Origin: Streptomyces malaysiense | GTDB lineage: Bacteria; Actinomycetota; Actinomycetes; Streptomycetales; Streptomycetaceae | Direction: 5' to 3' | Assembly (NCBI RefSeq): GCF_000980885.2 | Contig: NZ_LBDA02000024.1 | Location: 124,001-188,000, forward strand | DNA length: 64,000 nt | Shown: piece by piece, positions 55,316-64,000 of the stretch | How positions within the stretch are numbered: the first letter of the stretch is position 1 | How the letters are laid out: each line of letters starts with the position of its first letter | Made by a program: the position numbers and the translations under genes | Notes under the pieces: model-generated | Databases searched by the model: none | What the model was told of the DNA's origin: nothing | The model's input: only the letters and a program-made list of their open reading frames with translations

Positions 55316-55763
55316 CCTCGTCACCTGACTCCGCCTGTCGACGCTCTGCCGTACGCGGCGAGGCAACGCCGCGCGCCGGATCACGGCCGTCGCGGTCGGT
55401 TCCACCGGCCGCCGGCGACCGGGATCGAGCCTGGCAGGGGGCGCCGGCTCCGGCATGAGTGGTGACCACCCAAGTTCGCGGACCCGGACGAGGCGGCCGC
55501 CGACGGGAGCACGGGTGCCGAGGTGGCGGTGGATACGGCGCGGCGAGTGAGCCCGGCGCGGCGAGCGGCCCGGTGGCGGACCGCGCGGCCGTGCCGGGCC
55601 CCGACGCGGGAACCGGCGTGCACCGGCGGGGCAGGCCGGGCGCGGGCCGGGGCGCCGGAGCCCCGACGGACCGCGCCGGGGTGCGCCCGCGTGCGGCCGA
55701 TCTCGCCCACGGCTGTCGCCGAGCCGGCGGCGCCGCGTGGTGCCCGACTGCCGGTCGCCCGGC
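55316..55763. other. Intergenic region upstream of the class III locus
   Basis: Nothing coding is supported between the end of the LAL regulator gene (55764) and the doubtful ORF. The class III locus promoter should lie here or within the doubtful ORF. Sequence is uniformly GC-rich, and no clear promoter or operator could be picked. Confidence 0.4.
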
Positions 55764-58700
55764 TCAGCGGAGCTGCGCGATCATCTCGGTCGCGTAGTCG
55801 CACAGGGCCGACCGGTGCGGCCGACCGGTCTTGGTGAGCAGCTTGGCCACGTGCTTCTCCACCGTCCGCGGGGAGATGTACAGCCGCTCGGCGATCTCCT
55901 GGTTCCCCAGACGCGGCGCGAGCAGCAGGAACACCTCGTACTCACGCGCGGTCAGCCCCAGGCGTCGCAAGGGGGCCGGTACGGCGGACGTTCCGTTGCG
56001 CCGCTGCCGGACGGTCGCGCCCGCCTGGCGAAGCAGGTCGCGGCAGCTGTTGGCCACCGCCGGGACGCCCGCGCCGTGGAAGTACTCCTCGGCATCGCGC
56101 AGCCATCCCACCGGGTCGCCCCAGCCGTCGGCCATCGCCGTCGGCGCGACCAGCCGTTGACCGAGCCGACGGGCCATCAGGAACGGTTCGCCTGCTTCCT
56201 GGGCCTGGGCCACAGCGGTTTCGGCCTGCGTTCCGCGTCCGGCCCGGCCCTCGTGCACCGCGAACGCGAGCCGTTCGAACTGCCGGTTCCACGGCAGGGC
56301 CGCGGAGGGGGCGGCCGCGATCGCCGCGTGCTCCGCGGGATCGGCCTGCCCGCACAGCGCCCGCAGCAGCGGACGCAGTCCGTAGCGGCCGTTGAGGTGG
56401 TGGACGGAAGGGTTCTGCTCCTCCCAGGCGAACGCCTCGTCGAGTTCACGCAGTGCCTGCTCGTGGTCCTCCTCCAGCAGCGCGCAGATGGCGCGGCTGC
56501 CGAGGGCCTGCGGGGACTGCAGCGACTGCTCGCCGCCCCAGCGGCTGAACTCGGCCAGCTCCCGTTCCATCTGCCGGCGCCGCCCCTGGTGGGCAGCCAG
56601 CGCGACGCGGGTGAGCAGGAGGAACTGGTGGTTGTCGGCGTCCCTCAGCCGGGCGGTGCCCTCGACACAGCGGTCGGCCAGCTCCCGGGCCCCGGCGTAG
56701 TCGCCGCACAACACCTTCTGCATGGCCATGGTGGCCTCGGCCCGGTACATCAGTGCCAGAGCGCCGTGACCGAGTGCCGCGCGGTGGGCCCGCTCCAGCC
56801 GGGTGGAGGAGCCGGTGTACATGAAGTCGTTGACGCCCAGCCACATCAGGGTGTCGAGCTGCACCCCGGTCAGCCGGTGCTCGGTGGCGAGCACAAGACA
56901 CTTCTCCAGGTACGAGTCGGCCTGCTCGAAGCCGTGCCGGCGTGCCAGCACCCCGAGCAACTGCCACGCCTCGCAAGCTATCTCGGGCAGCCCGGTGCGC
57001 TCCGCGCCGTCCGCGGCCTGCCGGGCCAGCCGTTCCGCCTCGTGCGTCCGGTCGCCGTCGCCGCCGCTCTCCTGCACTCCGGAGAGGACCAGATGGGCCT
57101 CGACCATCCTGACCGCCGGCCCGAGCGCGGCCGCGGCGGCCGGGCCGTCGCTGCCGGGAACCAGCCGCAGCAGCCGGTGGACCTGGCGCAGCCGGCCCGC
57201 GGCGTCCTCGAATCGCGCGGCTATCACACAGGCTCGGGCGATCCGGGCCTGCAGGGCGGCGGTCCGGGCCGCGTCCAGCGCCCCCGGGCCGGCCTCCGGC
57301 AACTCGTCGGCCAGTGCGCAGGCCCGGTCCAGTTGGCCGTTCTCCGCCAGCGTGTACACCAGCTGCTCCACCAGCGACGCCCGGTCGGCGGCCCGGTCCG
57401 GCGCGGACAACAGGTCGACGGCCCGTTCGAGCAGTGACACCGCGGAGTTGACGGCGCCCGCGGCCAGCGCGGACCGGCCGGCCTGCGCGAAGCACCGCGC
57501 GGCGGCCTGGGCGTCCCCGGCCGCCTGCCGCAGGTTGGCGACGAGGACGCACCATTCACCGGGCAGCCCGGGGTGCGCACGTTCGATCGCGTCGGCGCCG
57601 CGCGCCGCGATCGCGGCGCGTTCGGCGGGCACGAGTGCGGCGACCAGGGCTTCGGCGGTCAGCGCGTGCCGGAACTCGTACCAGTCGCCCACCGGACCGC
57701 TGGGCGAGACGAGGTGGGCGTCCATGCCGGCCCGCAGGTGGACCAGCAGGTCGCGGTCCGGCAGGCCGCTGACCGCCTGCAGGACGGCCAGCGAGAACCG
57801 CCGGCCCAGGACGGCGGCGCAGTCGAGCAGGGCCCGCCCGCCCGGACCCAGGCGCGCGGACCGCTGGGAGACGCTGTGCACCACGGTGCGCGGGACGTCG
57901 ATGTCCAGATCGCCGCGGACATGCCAGCCGCCGTCCGGCCCGCGGCGCAGCACATCCGCGGTGATCATGCCGTTCAGCAGTTCCTCGACGACGAACGGGT
58001 TGCCGTCGGCGTCCCGGGCCAGCCGGTCGGCCACCTCCTCGGGCAGCGGGGCCACCGTGTCGTGGGGCGAGGGTCCGGTGGCGGCCAGTGCCGCTTCGGC
58101 CATCGCCCGCACCTCCTCGCCGGTCAGCGGGCGGGGTTCGCCGAGGACGGCGGACCGGCGCTGGGCGAGCTGCCGGGCCACCTGCTCGGACGGTCCGGGC
58201 CCCGGACGGAGGGTGGCCAGCAGAAGGATCGGCAGCCCCCGGATGTTGTCGCACAGGTACTCGACGAGGGCGAGGGTCTCGGTGTCGGCGTCCTGCAGGT
58301 CCTCCAGGACCAGGAGGCAGCCGGGATGCGGGTGCCGGGCCAGGTCACGGGCGATGGTGGCCAGCAGCCGCAGCGTCGCCTCGGCCGTCTCCACCGGCGA
58401 GGCCGGTGCGGCCGCGTGCCCGGCGGTGCGCCACTCGGGCAGCAGTCCGCCCAACGCCGAACGGTACGGGGCGAGTTCGGCGTCCTCGGGGAGACCGCCG
58501 AGCCGGACGAACGACATCAGGGCCTCGGCGACCGGACGGAACGGCGCGGCGGCGCCGCCGGTGGCACCGGACCTGCCGCGCAGCACCGCCAGGCCGCGGG
58601 TGAACCCGCGGAACGCGCACTCGGCGGCCAGGCGGGACTTGCCGATACCGGCCTCGCCGAGCAGGAACACCGCCCGGCCGTCCCCGTCCCTGGCAGCGGC

Positions 58701-58766
58701 GAGACTCGCGTCCAGCAGGGCGAGTTCAGCGCCGCGCCCGATCACCGCTGGTGATGTGATGAGCAC
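55764..58766 (-). CDS. LAL-type (large ATP-binding LuxR) transcriptional regulator
   Basis: A 1000-residue regulator from the GTG at 58766. The N-terminal AAA/STAND-like ATPase has Walker A GEAGIGKSR (about 37-45) and Walker B CLLVLEDLQDAD (about 148-159). A TPR-like helical region spans about 400-880. The C-terminal LuxR helix-turn-helix (about 930-990: LTAREYEVFLLLAPRLGNQEIAERLYISPRTVEKHVAKLL) binds DNA. LAL regulators activate biosynthetic clusters. It lies 57 bases downstream of the cysteine-less precursor gene, in line with lanM, so it is probably the activator of that locus. Its C-terminal third is homologous to the regulator at 62452-63861. Confidence 0.93.
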   Translation of the reverse strand: MLITSPAVIGRGAELALLDASLAAARDGDGRAVFLLGEAGIGKSRLAAECAFRGFTRGLAVLRGRSGATGGAAAPFRPVAEALMSFVRLGGLPEDAELAPYRSALGGLLPEWRTAGHAAAPASPVETAEATLRLLATIARDLARHPHPGCLLVLEDLQDADTETLALVEYLCDNIRGLPILLLATLRPGPGPSEQVARQLAQRRSAVLGEPRPLTGEEVRAMAEAALAATGPSPHDTVAPLPEEVADRLARDADGNPFVVEELLNGMITADVLRRGPDGGWHVRGDLDIDVPRTVVHSVSQRSARLGPGGRALLDCAAVLGRRFSLAVLQAVSGLPDRDLLVHLRAGMDAHLVSPSGPVGDWYEFRHALTAEALVAALVPAERAAIAARGADAIERAHPGLPGEWCVLVANLRQAAGDAQAAARCFAQAGRSALAAGAVNSAVSLLERAVDLLSAPDRAADRASLVEQLVYTLAENGQLDRACALADELPEAGPGALDAARTAALQARIARACVIAARFEDAAGRLRQVHRLLRLVPGSDGPAAAAALGPAVRMVEAHLVLSGVQESGGDGDRTHEAERLARQAADGAERTGLPEIACEAWQLLGVLARRHGFEQADSYLEKCLVLATEHRLTGVQLDTLMWLGVNDFMYTGSSTRLERAHRAALGHGALALMYRAEATMAMQKVLCGDYAGARELADRCVEGTARLRDADNHQFLLLTRVALAAHQGRRRQMERELAEFSRWGGEQSLQSPQALGSRAICALLEEDHEQALRELDEAFAWEEQNPSVHHLNGRYGLRPLLRALCGQADPAEHAAIAAAPSAALPWNRQFERLAFAVHEGRAGRGTQAETAVAQAQEAGEPFLMARRLGQRLVAPTAMADGWGDPVGWLRDAEEYFHGAGVPAVANSCRDLLRQAGATVRQRRNGTSAVPAPLRRLGLTAREYEVFLLLAPRLGNQEIAERLYISPRTVEKHVAKLLTKTGRPHRSALCDYATEMIAQLR

Positions 58767-58823
58767 CAGCGGATGGTATCTCCGGGTCTGATCATCTGCC
58801 AGGGGCGTGGTCCGGCACCGCCA

Positions 58824-59042
58824 TCAGTATCCGCCGCCGCCCCAGGAAGTGAGGGACAGGGAGTACGTGGGGAACACGGTGGAGGCCTCCTCCTCCGTGT
58901 TGGCCAGGCCGGCCAGCAACTGGGCGCGGCGGCCGACGACCGCCCCGGCGCCCAGACGAATGCTCCCCGCCGGGTGGGCGGTGCCGGTCTCACTCCGGGA
59001 AGCCGGGTTCTTCCACGCGGTGACGAGGTCGTTGTCTCTCAT
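58824..59042 (-). CDS. Mersacidin-type class II lanthipeptide leader peptide lacking cysteine
   Basis: A 72-residue peptide from the ATG at 59042 with GGAGAGG upstream. The N-terminus MRDNDLVTAWKNPASR and the following HPAG segment resemble leaders of mersacidin/lichenicidin-family type 2 lantibiotics. The C-terminal part (ANTEEEASTVFPTYSLSLTSWGGGGY) is Ser/Thr-rich, but the whole peptide has no cysteine, so no lanthionine can form within it. There is no GG/GA cleavage pair just before the core, although LGAGAVVG occurs at about residues 30-37. It lies 33 bases after lanM on the same strand. A modified but ring-free peptide, or a product modified otherwise, is possible. Confidence 0.8.
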   Translation of the reverse strand: MRDNDLVTAWKNPASRSETGTAHPAGSIRLGAGAVVGRRAQLLAGLANTEEEASTVFPTYSLSLTSWGGGGY

Positions 59043-59075
59043 GGGTTCCTCTCCTTCGACGGTCGGGATGGGCGG

Positions 59076-62000
59076 TTACGCGGCCGGCGACTGCAACAGC
59101 AGTACCGAGGGGACACGGGAGCCGAAGCCGAGCCGCAGCAGCCCGTGCCCGATGCCGGCCAGGCCGGTCAGCAACCCCGGGCTGCTCACCGCGTCGGGCG
59201 TCCCGCAGAGCGGGCCGAACCGGTCCAGGGCGGCCAGCAGCACCGCGGCGCGGGGCAGGGGCGCCCCGGGCCGGGCACGCCCCGCGACGGTGGCGGTGAG
59301 CAGGAGGTCGAGGACTCCCGCCTCGCCGTGGCACAGACTGTGGTCAACCGCGGCCGGCACGGCGGCGTCCGCGACGACCGCGTCCAGCAGATCGGCCAAC
59401 TCGGGGACGTCCGCGGCGGCACCGCTGTCGGCGACCGCCAGCGCGGTGCCGGAGAGTCCGTCGCACCAGCCGGTCCCGGCCGGGGCCGACCCGTACCGGG
59501 CGGCCGACGTGCGCAGTGCCGCCAGGCCGGCCGCCGCGTGCGCGGGGCCGCCGCCGGCCGCGGCGAACCGCAGCAGCGCCCAGCCGACGCCGGCGGCGCC
59601 CTTGTCGAAGCCGCCGCTCGCCAGGCCCTCGGGGGCCTGGGCGGCGAGCCGGTCGGCGCAGGCCCGCGCCGTGCGGGCTGCCGTCGTCGACCCCGTGGCA
59701 CGCCGCACGGCGAGCATCGCCGCCAGGCAGCCCGCGTCGCCGTCGAGGACCCCGGGCTGCGGGCTCGCCCCGGCCGCGGCCGCGGTCAGGTCGACCGCCG
59801 CGGTGGCCCAGTGGGCGATCTCGGGGTCGTCCAGCAAGGCGGCGAGCCGGCTGAGCGCGTAGGCGATCCCACCGAGGCCCGCGAAGCCCGCGCCGACGGT
59901 GGGCAGGTCGGCCGGCCGGCCGGCCAGCGAGGCGAGCAGGCCGGGCAGTGGGGCCAGCGCGCGTCGGGCGACCGAGGCGTAACGCTCGGTGCCGGTGAGG
60001 TCGGCGAGCTGGGCCAGGAAGAGTGCCGTGCCGCAGTAGCCGTGGGGCAGCCCGGCACCTTGCGGCCGGACTGCCCAGATCCGGCCGTCCAGGGGCTCCA
60101 GGCCCAGCCAGTTGACCCGCCGGCCGTCGTCCTGCGCGCCGGCCAGGATGTGGTCGGCGATTCCGCAGGCGGCGGCCAGCAGTCGGTCGGCGTCGGGCAC
60201 GGTGCCGGCCGGCCGGGCGGGCGGCGCGACGGCGGCGCTCGGTCCGCTGCCGCGGCGCCGGGTCGCGAGCGTGGCGCGAATGACCCATTCCTGGTCGAAG
60301 CGGTCCGTCTCGCCCATCGCCGCGATCCGGCGCTCGGCCTGGGCCAGGCCGGACTCGGTGACCAGGCCGTCGGCCGCCAGCGGGCCGAGCGCCAGGTCCG
60401 TCGTACCGGGGGAACACGCGACCAAGGGGACGTCGCCCGCCCACAGTTCGGCGAGCTCGGCACTCACCAGCGCGCGCCGCCCCGGGTCACCGGCCGAGTC
60501 GCGCCACAACACGTCGAGGAGCCGGTCCCGGTCGAGCGCGTCGCGCAGGACGTCGGGATGAGTGGACTCGTCCAGCAGGCTCGCGAACCAGCGGGTGGGA
60601 CGCAGCACCGCCCGTGTCACGTCGTGCGTGAAGCGGGACAACAGGCCGTCGCGGCCGATGAGTTCCGAGCGGCGGTCGGCGATCACGTCGTAGCCCGCCC
60701 TGAAGCCGGCGACGAGGGACTCCCGGTGGACGGCGGGGTCGGCTTCGGCGTCGCGAAGCCGCGGCCGGTTGGCCGAGCCCCGGAACACCCCCACGGTCCG
60801 CACCAGTTGCATCTCGTCCGTCCCGGGCGCCGACCAGCCCGTCACCTCGTCTGGCAGCGGGGTGTCCCGGTCACCGCCGATGCCGGAGACGTCCAGCACG
60901 CCGTGCTCGCCGACCATGAAGTACGGCAGCAGCGCGGTCCGTGCGACCGATGCCGTCAGCACCGCCTGAGCCGGGTCGTCGTCGGCGGGTCCGGGCAGGA
61001 CCGGATGGAAGAGCGTCTCCAGGTCCACCAGGACGGGCTGGTCCGCGCAGGCGATCAGGTTCTCGAAGTGCATGTCGGTGGCGCCGAGCGCGTGGACCAG
61101 CGCCAGGAGCGCGCCGAGCCGCCGATAGAACCGGCCCACCTCGGCCTGGCCCGTGCACGGTACGGCCGGGGCGTACTCGACCCAGCCGTAGCCCGGCCGT
61201 TCCAGCAGTGCCAGGGTGCGCAGTTCGAGGCCGGCCAGACGGGAGTTGAGCCAGCGGACGGCGTCGTTGAAGTGCCCGTGCACCGTGACCGGGCGGGGCT
61301 TGAACACCACCCTGGCACCGTGTTCGAAGTGGAGTACGGCGACTGCCCGGCCGCGCTGGTGTCGGTCACCGGCGCCCGGGTCCACCCGGACCAGCCGCCC
61401 GGGGTCGATGCCGGCGAGGAGCCGGTCGACCAGCTCGGCCCGGTCGGTGGCCAAGCGCCGCAGCAACTCGGCCCATGCCTCCACGGCCTGGTCGCAGCAC
61501 TGCGCCAGCAGCCGGGCCAGGACCGGATACTCGGTGACCAGGGCGCGCAGTCCCGGCCGCGCCGAGGCCTGCCGGACGAAGTCGGCGAACCGTCGTTCCG
61601 GAGTGCTCCCGCTCAGTCGCCCGCGCACTCGGAAGACGTTGAGTTCGAGCACCAGGGTCCGCCGGGCCAGCCGCACGAGCGCCTCGCTCAACCGGGCGGT
61701 GAAGCAGCCTCGGACAGCCTTCAGATCGGCCGGCACCTCGGGACCGCACCGATCGACGGCCCGCAGCAGCCGGTCGGCCGCCATCTCGGTGAACGGCGCG
61801 AGCACCGTGGCGAAGCCGTCCGACCAGGAGCCGTCGACGGGCAGCGGAGGGTCGGACGGAGCGCACGCCAGCGCGGCCTCGACGGTGGTGGCCCAGACGG
61901 GTTTGCCGATCCTGCCGGCCAAGGACGCGGGTTCCTCGGCGAGCAAGGCGCCCAGACCGTCCTCGTCCAGCCCCAGATCCGCCAGGCGGACCCGCAGCAG

Positions 62001-62126
62001 CGCGGGCGAGGGGTAGTCGGACCGCCAGGACTCGGCCGGGCCGGTGGCGTTGACGCGTTTCGGGGCTGACGGCAGCCGCTCGGCCAAGGCCACGCCGCCG
62101 ACCCACCATGTCTGCGGATCGATCAC
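59076..62126 (-). CDS. Class II lanthipeptide synthetase LanM
   Basis: A 1016-residue bifunctional dehydratase-cyclase from the GTG at 62126 (VIDPQTWWVGG), with AGGA 8 bases upstream; GTG at 62156 is an alternative. The N-terminal dehydratase shows LHFEHGARVVFKPRPV, the catalytic ATDMHFENLI and the VDLETLFHP segment. The C-terminal LanC-like cyclase keeps the zinc ligands: Cys in GWCDGLSG (about residue 918) and Cys-His in SLCHGEAG (about residue 965), plus HGYCGTAL. Both activities thus look intact, which contrasts with the cysteine-less precursor next to it. It is divergent from a LuxR-type gene across a region with inverted repeats. Confidence 0.94.
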   Translation of the reverse strand: MIDPQTWWVGGVALAERLPSAPKRVNATGPAESWRSDYPSPALLRVRLADLGLDEDGLGALLAEEPASLAGRIGKPVWATTVEAALACAPSDPPLPVDGSWSDGFATVLAPFTEMAADRLLRAVDRCGPEVPADLKAVRGCFTARLSEALVRLARRTLVLELNVFRVRGRLSGSTPERRFADFVRQASARPGLRALVTEYPVLARLLAQCCDQAVEAWAELLRRLATDRAELVDRLLAGIDPGRLVRVDPGAGDRHQRGRAVAVLHFEHGARVVFKPRPVTVHGHFNDAVRWLNSRLAGLELRTLALLERPGYGWVEYAPAVPCTGQAEVGRFYRRLGALLALVHALGATDMHFENLIACADQPVLVDLETLFHPVLPGPADDDPAQAVLTASVARTALLPYFMVGEHGVLDVSGIGGDRDTPLPDEVTGWSAPGTDEMQLVRTVGVFRGSANRPRLRDAEADPAVHRESLVAGFRAGYDVIADRRSELIGRDGLLSRFTHDVTRAVLRPTRWFASLLDESTHPDVLRDALDRDRLLDVLWRDSAGDPGRRALVSAELAELWAGDVPLVACSPGTTDLALGPLAADGLVTESGLAQAERRIAAMGETDRFDQEWVIRATLATRRRGSGPSAAVAPPARPAGTVPDADRLLAAACGIADHILAGAQDDGRRVNWLGLEPLDGRIWAVRPQGAGLPHGYCGTALFLAQLADLTGTERYASVARRALAPLPGLLASLAGRPADLPTVGAGFAGLGGIAYALSRLAALLDDPEIAHWATAAVDLTAAAAGASPQPGVLDGDAGCLAAMLAVRRATGSTTAARTARACADRLAAQAPEGLASGGFDKGAAGVGWALLRFAAAGGGPAHAAAGLAALRTSAARYGSAPAGTGWCDGLSGTALAVADSGAAADVPELADLLDAVVADAAVPAAVDHSLCHGEAGVLDLLLTATVAGRARPGAPLPRAAVLLAALDRFGPLCGTPDAVSSPGLLTGLAGIGHGLLRLGFGSRVPSVLLLQSPAA

Positions 62127-62155
62127 GCTCGCGATCCTGTCATCCCCCGCCCGCA

Positions 62156-62181
62156 CCCCATATGGGGGACGGCCCCCATAT
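62156..62181. promoter_or_regulatory. Inverted repeats in the lanM/luxR divergent promoter region
   Basis: CCCCATATGGGG (62156-62167) is a perfect 12-bp palindrome. Overlapping it, ATATGGGGG (62160-62168) and CCCCCATAT (62173-62181) form a 9-bp inverted repeat with a 4-nt spacer. A third copy of the half-site, TCCCCATAGG, occurs about 60 bases further right (62235-62244). Inverted G-runs around an AT centre are typical of LuxR-family operators, so either neighbouring LuxR-type protein may bind here. Confidence 0.6.
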
Positions 62182-62451
62182 TCCGGTGCGGGCGGCGGCC
62201 TCGACCGGCCGGCGCGGTGGAATGCGGGGGGCGGTCCCCATAGGAACCCGGTACCCGGCAGGCGACGCTCGGTCCAGCACGGCGGCGGTCACGGCGTGAC
62301 CGGGCAACGACGTGCGGATCGCGAAGGGGAGATGTCCATGGGGCGAAATGCCCTTCCACCACGCACCCGAGCACCGCGGATCACGGTGGGCCAGAACGCC
62401 CCGCCGGTCCTCGCCGGCGGACGACGCACACGCATTTCCTGGAGGCGCGCC

Positions 62452-63861
62452 ATGAGCGATGACCAGGCCCTCGGGCAGCCGGTGCGGAGCCCCGGCGGCC
62501 CCGGCACCGTTCAAACACGCGCGACGGGCGACGAGTTCACCGGCGTCCCGGGGGAGGACGTCCTGCCGCCCGGCGCCGCGGGGCGCGTACGGCGTTCGGC
62601 CGGCCCGGCCGCGCGAGCTCTCGCTCGCCGGTCCCTGACCGCCCGCGCCGCGAACCGACGGCTCACCCGGCGGCGGCCCCGCCCGGCCGCCCTGATCTCT
62701 CCAGGCGCCCGCCGGCTCGGCCCGCCGGAAGGCCGCAAGAGGGCCCGGCCGGGGGCGCTGCCGGTCTGGAGGCAGGAAGCCGACGCGGCCCGCTGGGCGA
62801 CCGCGCTCGCCGCGGCCGGCGGCGTCGGAGCGCTGATCGAGGACCCGCGCACACGTCTCCACCCGGCGGTGGACGCGCTGTTCTGCGGCCGCGTCTCCGA
62901 AGCGGCCTCGCTGGTGGAGACGGCCTGGGCGGACATCGACCGGCTGCGGCTGCTCGGCGTCCGTGGCCACGGACCGGCCGCGAAAGCGCTGATCCGGGCT
63001 CACCGGGGTCTTCGAGACGGGCCGGCCGACCCCTCGGCGCGATTCGACGCCCGGTGCGGGACACGTGAGGACGAGATCCAGATCGTGGAGGGGCTCGGCC
63101 ACGCCGTCCGCGAGCTGCTGCACGGCGCCGGCGAAGCCGCACGGGCCCGCCTGCGGCAGCTGCACGCCAAAAACGCCGACCGCGCCGGCAGCGGCGAGCG
63201 CTTTGACACCCATCACCTGTGGGGCCGGTACGGCCTCACCCTGCTGCTGGACTGCGTGGACGGCTCGGCGGGCCGGGCAGAGCACGCGGCGGTCGCCGCG
63301 CACCCTGCCAGCCGGCTGCCGTGGAACGCGCTCCTCGTCCACCTCGCCGACGCCGTCCTGGCCGGACGCGAAGGCGCTCCGGCCGCGGCGGAGACCGCGC
63401 TCGGGCGGGCTCTCGTGGTCGCCGCGGGCTGCCCGCCGGCTCGCCATCTCGGCCTGGGACTGGTCGCCCGCACGGCCACCCGGGACGGCTGGGGCGAGCC
63501 GAGCCGCTGGCTCCAGGAAGCCGAACGCTTCTACGCGGCACACGGGATGCACCCCGCCGTACGGCACTTCAGGAGCCAGCTGCGCGACCCCGGCGAGCGG
63601 GTGCGGCAGCGCCGGCACGGCAGCGCCGACGTGCCCGAACGGCTGTGGCGCCTCGGTGTGACCGTGCGCGAGTTCGAGGTGCTGGCCCGGCTCGGCCGCC
63701 GCCGCACCAACCGCGAGATCGCGGCCGAACTCCATCTGTCGCACCGCACGGTCGAACGGCATGTGGCCAACCTCCTGGAGAAGACACAGGCTTCCAACCG
63801 CCGCGAGCTGGCCGCGCTCCTGGCCCGGGAACAGAGGGATCCGGTCGGCGTCTCCGGGTGA
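62452..63861 (+). CDS. LuxR-type regulator lacking the ATPase domain (truncated LAL homologue)
   Basis: A 469-residue protein from the ATG at 62452, which has an ideal ribosome-binding site (GGAGG, 6-base spacing); ATGs at 62332 and 62338 behind GAAGGGGAG are alternatives. The first 110 residues are Arg/Ala-rich and disordered. Residues 130-400 are helical and align with the C-terminal TPR part of the LAL protein at 55764-58766 (RYGLTLLLD, RLPWN, DGWGEPSRWLQEAERF, VRQRRHGSADVP). The LuxR HTH is at about 400-460 (VTVREFEVLARLGRRRTNREIAAELHLSHRTVERHVANLL). No Walker motifs are present. It probably controls the divergent lanM through the intergenic inverted repeats. Confidence 0.88.
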   Translation: MSDDQALGQPVRSPGGPGTVQTRATGDEFTGVPGEDVLPPGAAGRVRRSAGPAARALARRSLTARAANRRLTRRRPRPAALISPGARRLGPPEGRKRARPGALPVWRQEADAARWATALAAAGGVGALIEDPRTRLHPAVDALFCGRVSEAASLVETAWADIDRLRLLGVRGHGPAAKALIRAHRGLRDGPADPSARFDARCGTREDEIQIVEGLGHAVRELLHGAGEAARARLRQLHAKNADRAGSGERFDTHHLWGRYGLTLLLDCVDGSAGRAEHAAVAAHPASRLPWNALLVHLADAVLAGREGAPAAAETALGRALVVAAGCPPARHLGLGLVARTATRDGWGEPSRWLQEAERFYAAHGMHPAVRHFRSQLRDPGERVRQRRHGSADVPERLWRLGVTVREFEVLARLGRRRTNREIAAELHLSHRTVERHVANLLEKTQASNRRELAALLAREQRDPVGVSG

Positions 63862-63925
63862 TGTCCGCTCCCGCGATCGCGATCCGTCGCCGTCAGCCCG
63901 TCAGAGCCCTTGAGCCCGTGAGCCC

Positions 63926-64000
63926 GTGAGCGACAACCCGGCGCCGCCCCCGAACGCCCCGCGCGGGACGGCGGCGGCTCGTTCCGGTGAGGTGCCGCCG
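63926..64000 (+). CDS. Possible start of the next gene (partial)
   Basis: A GTG at 63926 opens a frame to the window edge (VSDNPAPPPNAPRG, 25 codons so far), 65 bases after the LuxR-type gene. No clear ribosome-binding site precedes it, and short direct repeats (GAGCCCGT) lie just upstream. A disordered Pro-rich N-terminus would suit a transporter or another membrane protein of the lanthipeptide locus, but this is a guess. Confidence 0.3.
   Translation, partial: MSDNPAPPPNAPRGTAAARSGEVPP

Noticed and set aside
55459..55797. 112-codon plus-strand frame upstream of the class III locus
   Set aside because: Gly/Arg low complexity and overlap with the 3' end of the LAL regulator gene.
58773..62069. 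1098-codon plus-strand frame antisense to lanM
   Set aside because: Shadow of the LanM gene; composition Gly/Arg/Gln-rich and no known domain.

Overview
The window is chromosomal-type DNA of a Streptomyces or close actinomycete relative. The evidence is the very high GC with strongly GC-biased third codon positions, common GTG/TTG starts, and family markers such as a SepF paralogue, GAF-ANTAR and SpoIIE-type phosphatase regulators, an LAxTG-anchored surface protein and class III lanthipeptide genes. No tRNA, rRNA, CRISPR array, integrase or transposase was seen, so nothing marks a mobile element.

Layout. Positions 1-5000 hold housekeeping or conserved actinomycete genes: the tail of a putative LLM-type oxidoreductase, a small unknown protein, a MazG-like pyrophosphohydrolase with an AAA ATPase, a SepF-like division protein and a polytopic membrane protein. 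Positions 5144-10135 are the methylmalonyl-CoA mutase operon mutA-mutB-meaB. A GAF-ANTAR regulator (converging on meaB) and a proton-type P-ATPase follow. Positions 13903-28877 are one tightly coupled five-gene minus-strand operon. In transcription order it encodes an LCAT-like alpha/beta hydrolase, a caspase-STAND-WD40 protein, a pseudokinase-SF1 helicase fusion, a winged-helix/degenerate-PLD protein and a GHKL-ATPase protein. This is the best candidate for an undescribed conflict or programmed-death system.

Positions 29227-48646 are a mixed region: a GAF-SpoIIE phosphatase with a 14-codon leader ORF, a MASE1 membrane protein, a MarR/amidohydrolase divergent pair with a palindromic operator, a HAD phosphatase, a sigma-like factor, several secreted or anchored proteins, a Tat-exported Dyp peroxidase, an NlpC/P60 hydrolase, a type III polyketide synthase and a PAS-GAF-SpoIIE-HATPase regulator.

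Positions 49291-64000 are RiPP biosynthesis. The first locus is class III, ordered lanKC2 - precursor A2 - lanKC1 - precursor A1 on the minus strand. LanKC1 has intact lyase and kinase motifs, whereas LanKC2 has lost them and keeps a cyclase-like C-terminus. Both precursors carry S-x2-S-x3-C motifs. The second locus is class II: a full LanM with intact dehydratase and zinc-site motifs, next to a mersacidin-type leader peptide whose whole sequence lacks cysteine. Two LuxR-type regulators flank it. One is a complete LAL protein; the other is an ATPase-less homologue transcribed divergently from lanM across a region with CCCCATATGGGG-type inverted repeats. No transporter or leader protease is visible inside the window; a possible gene start at the right edge is cut off.
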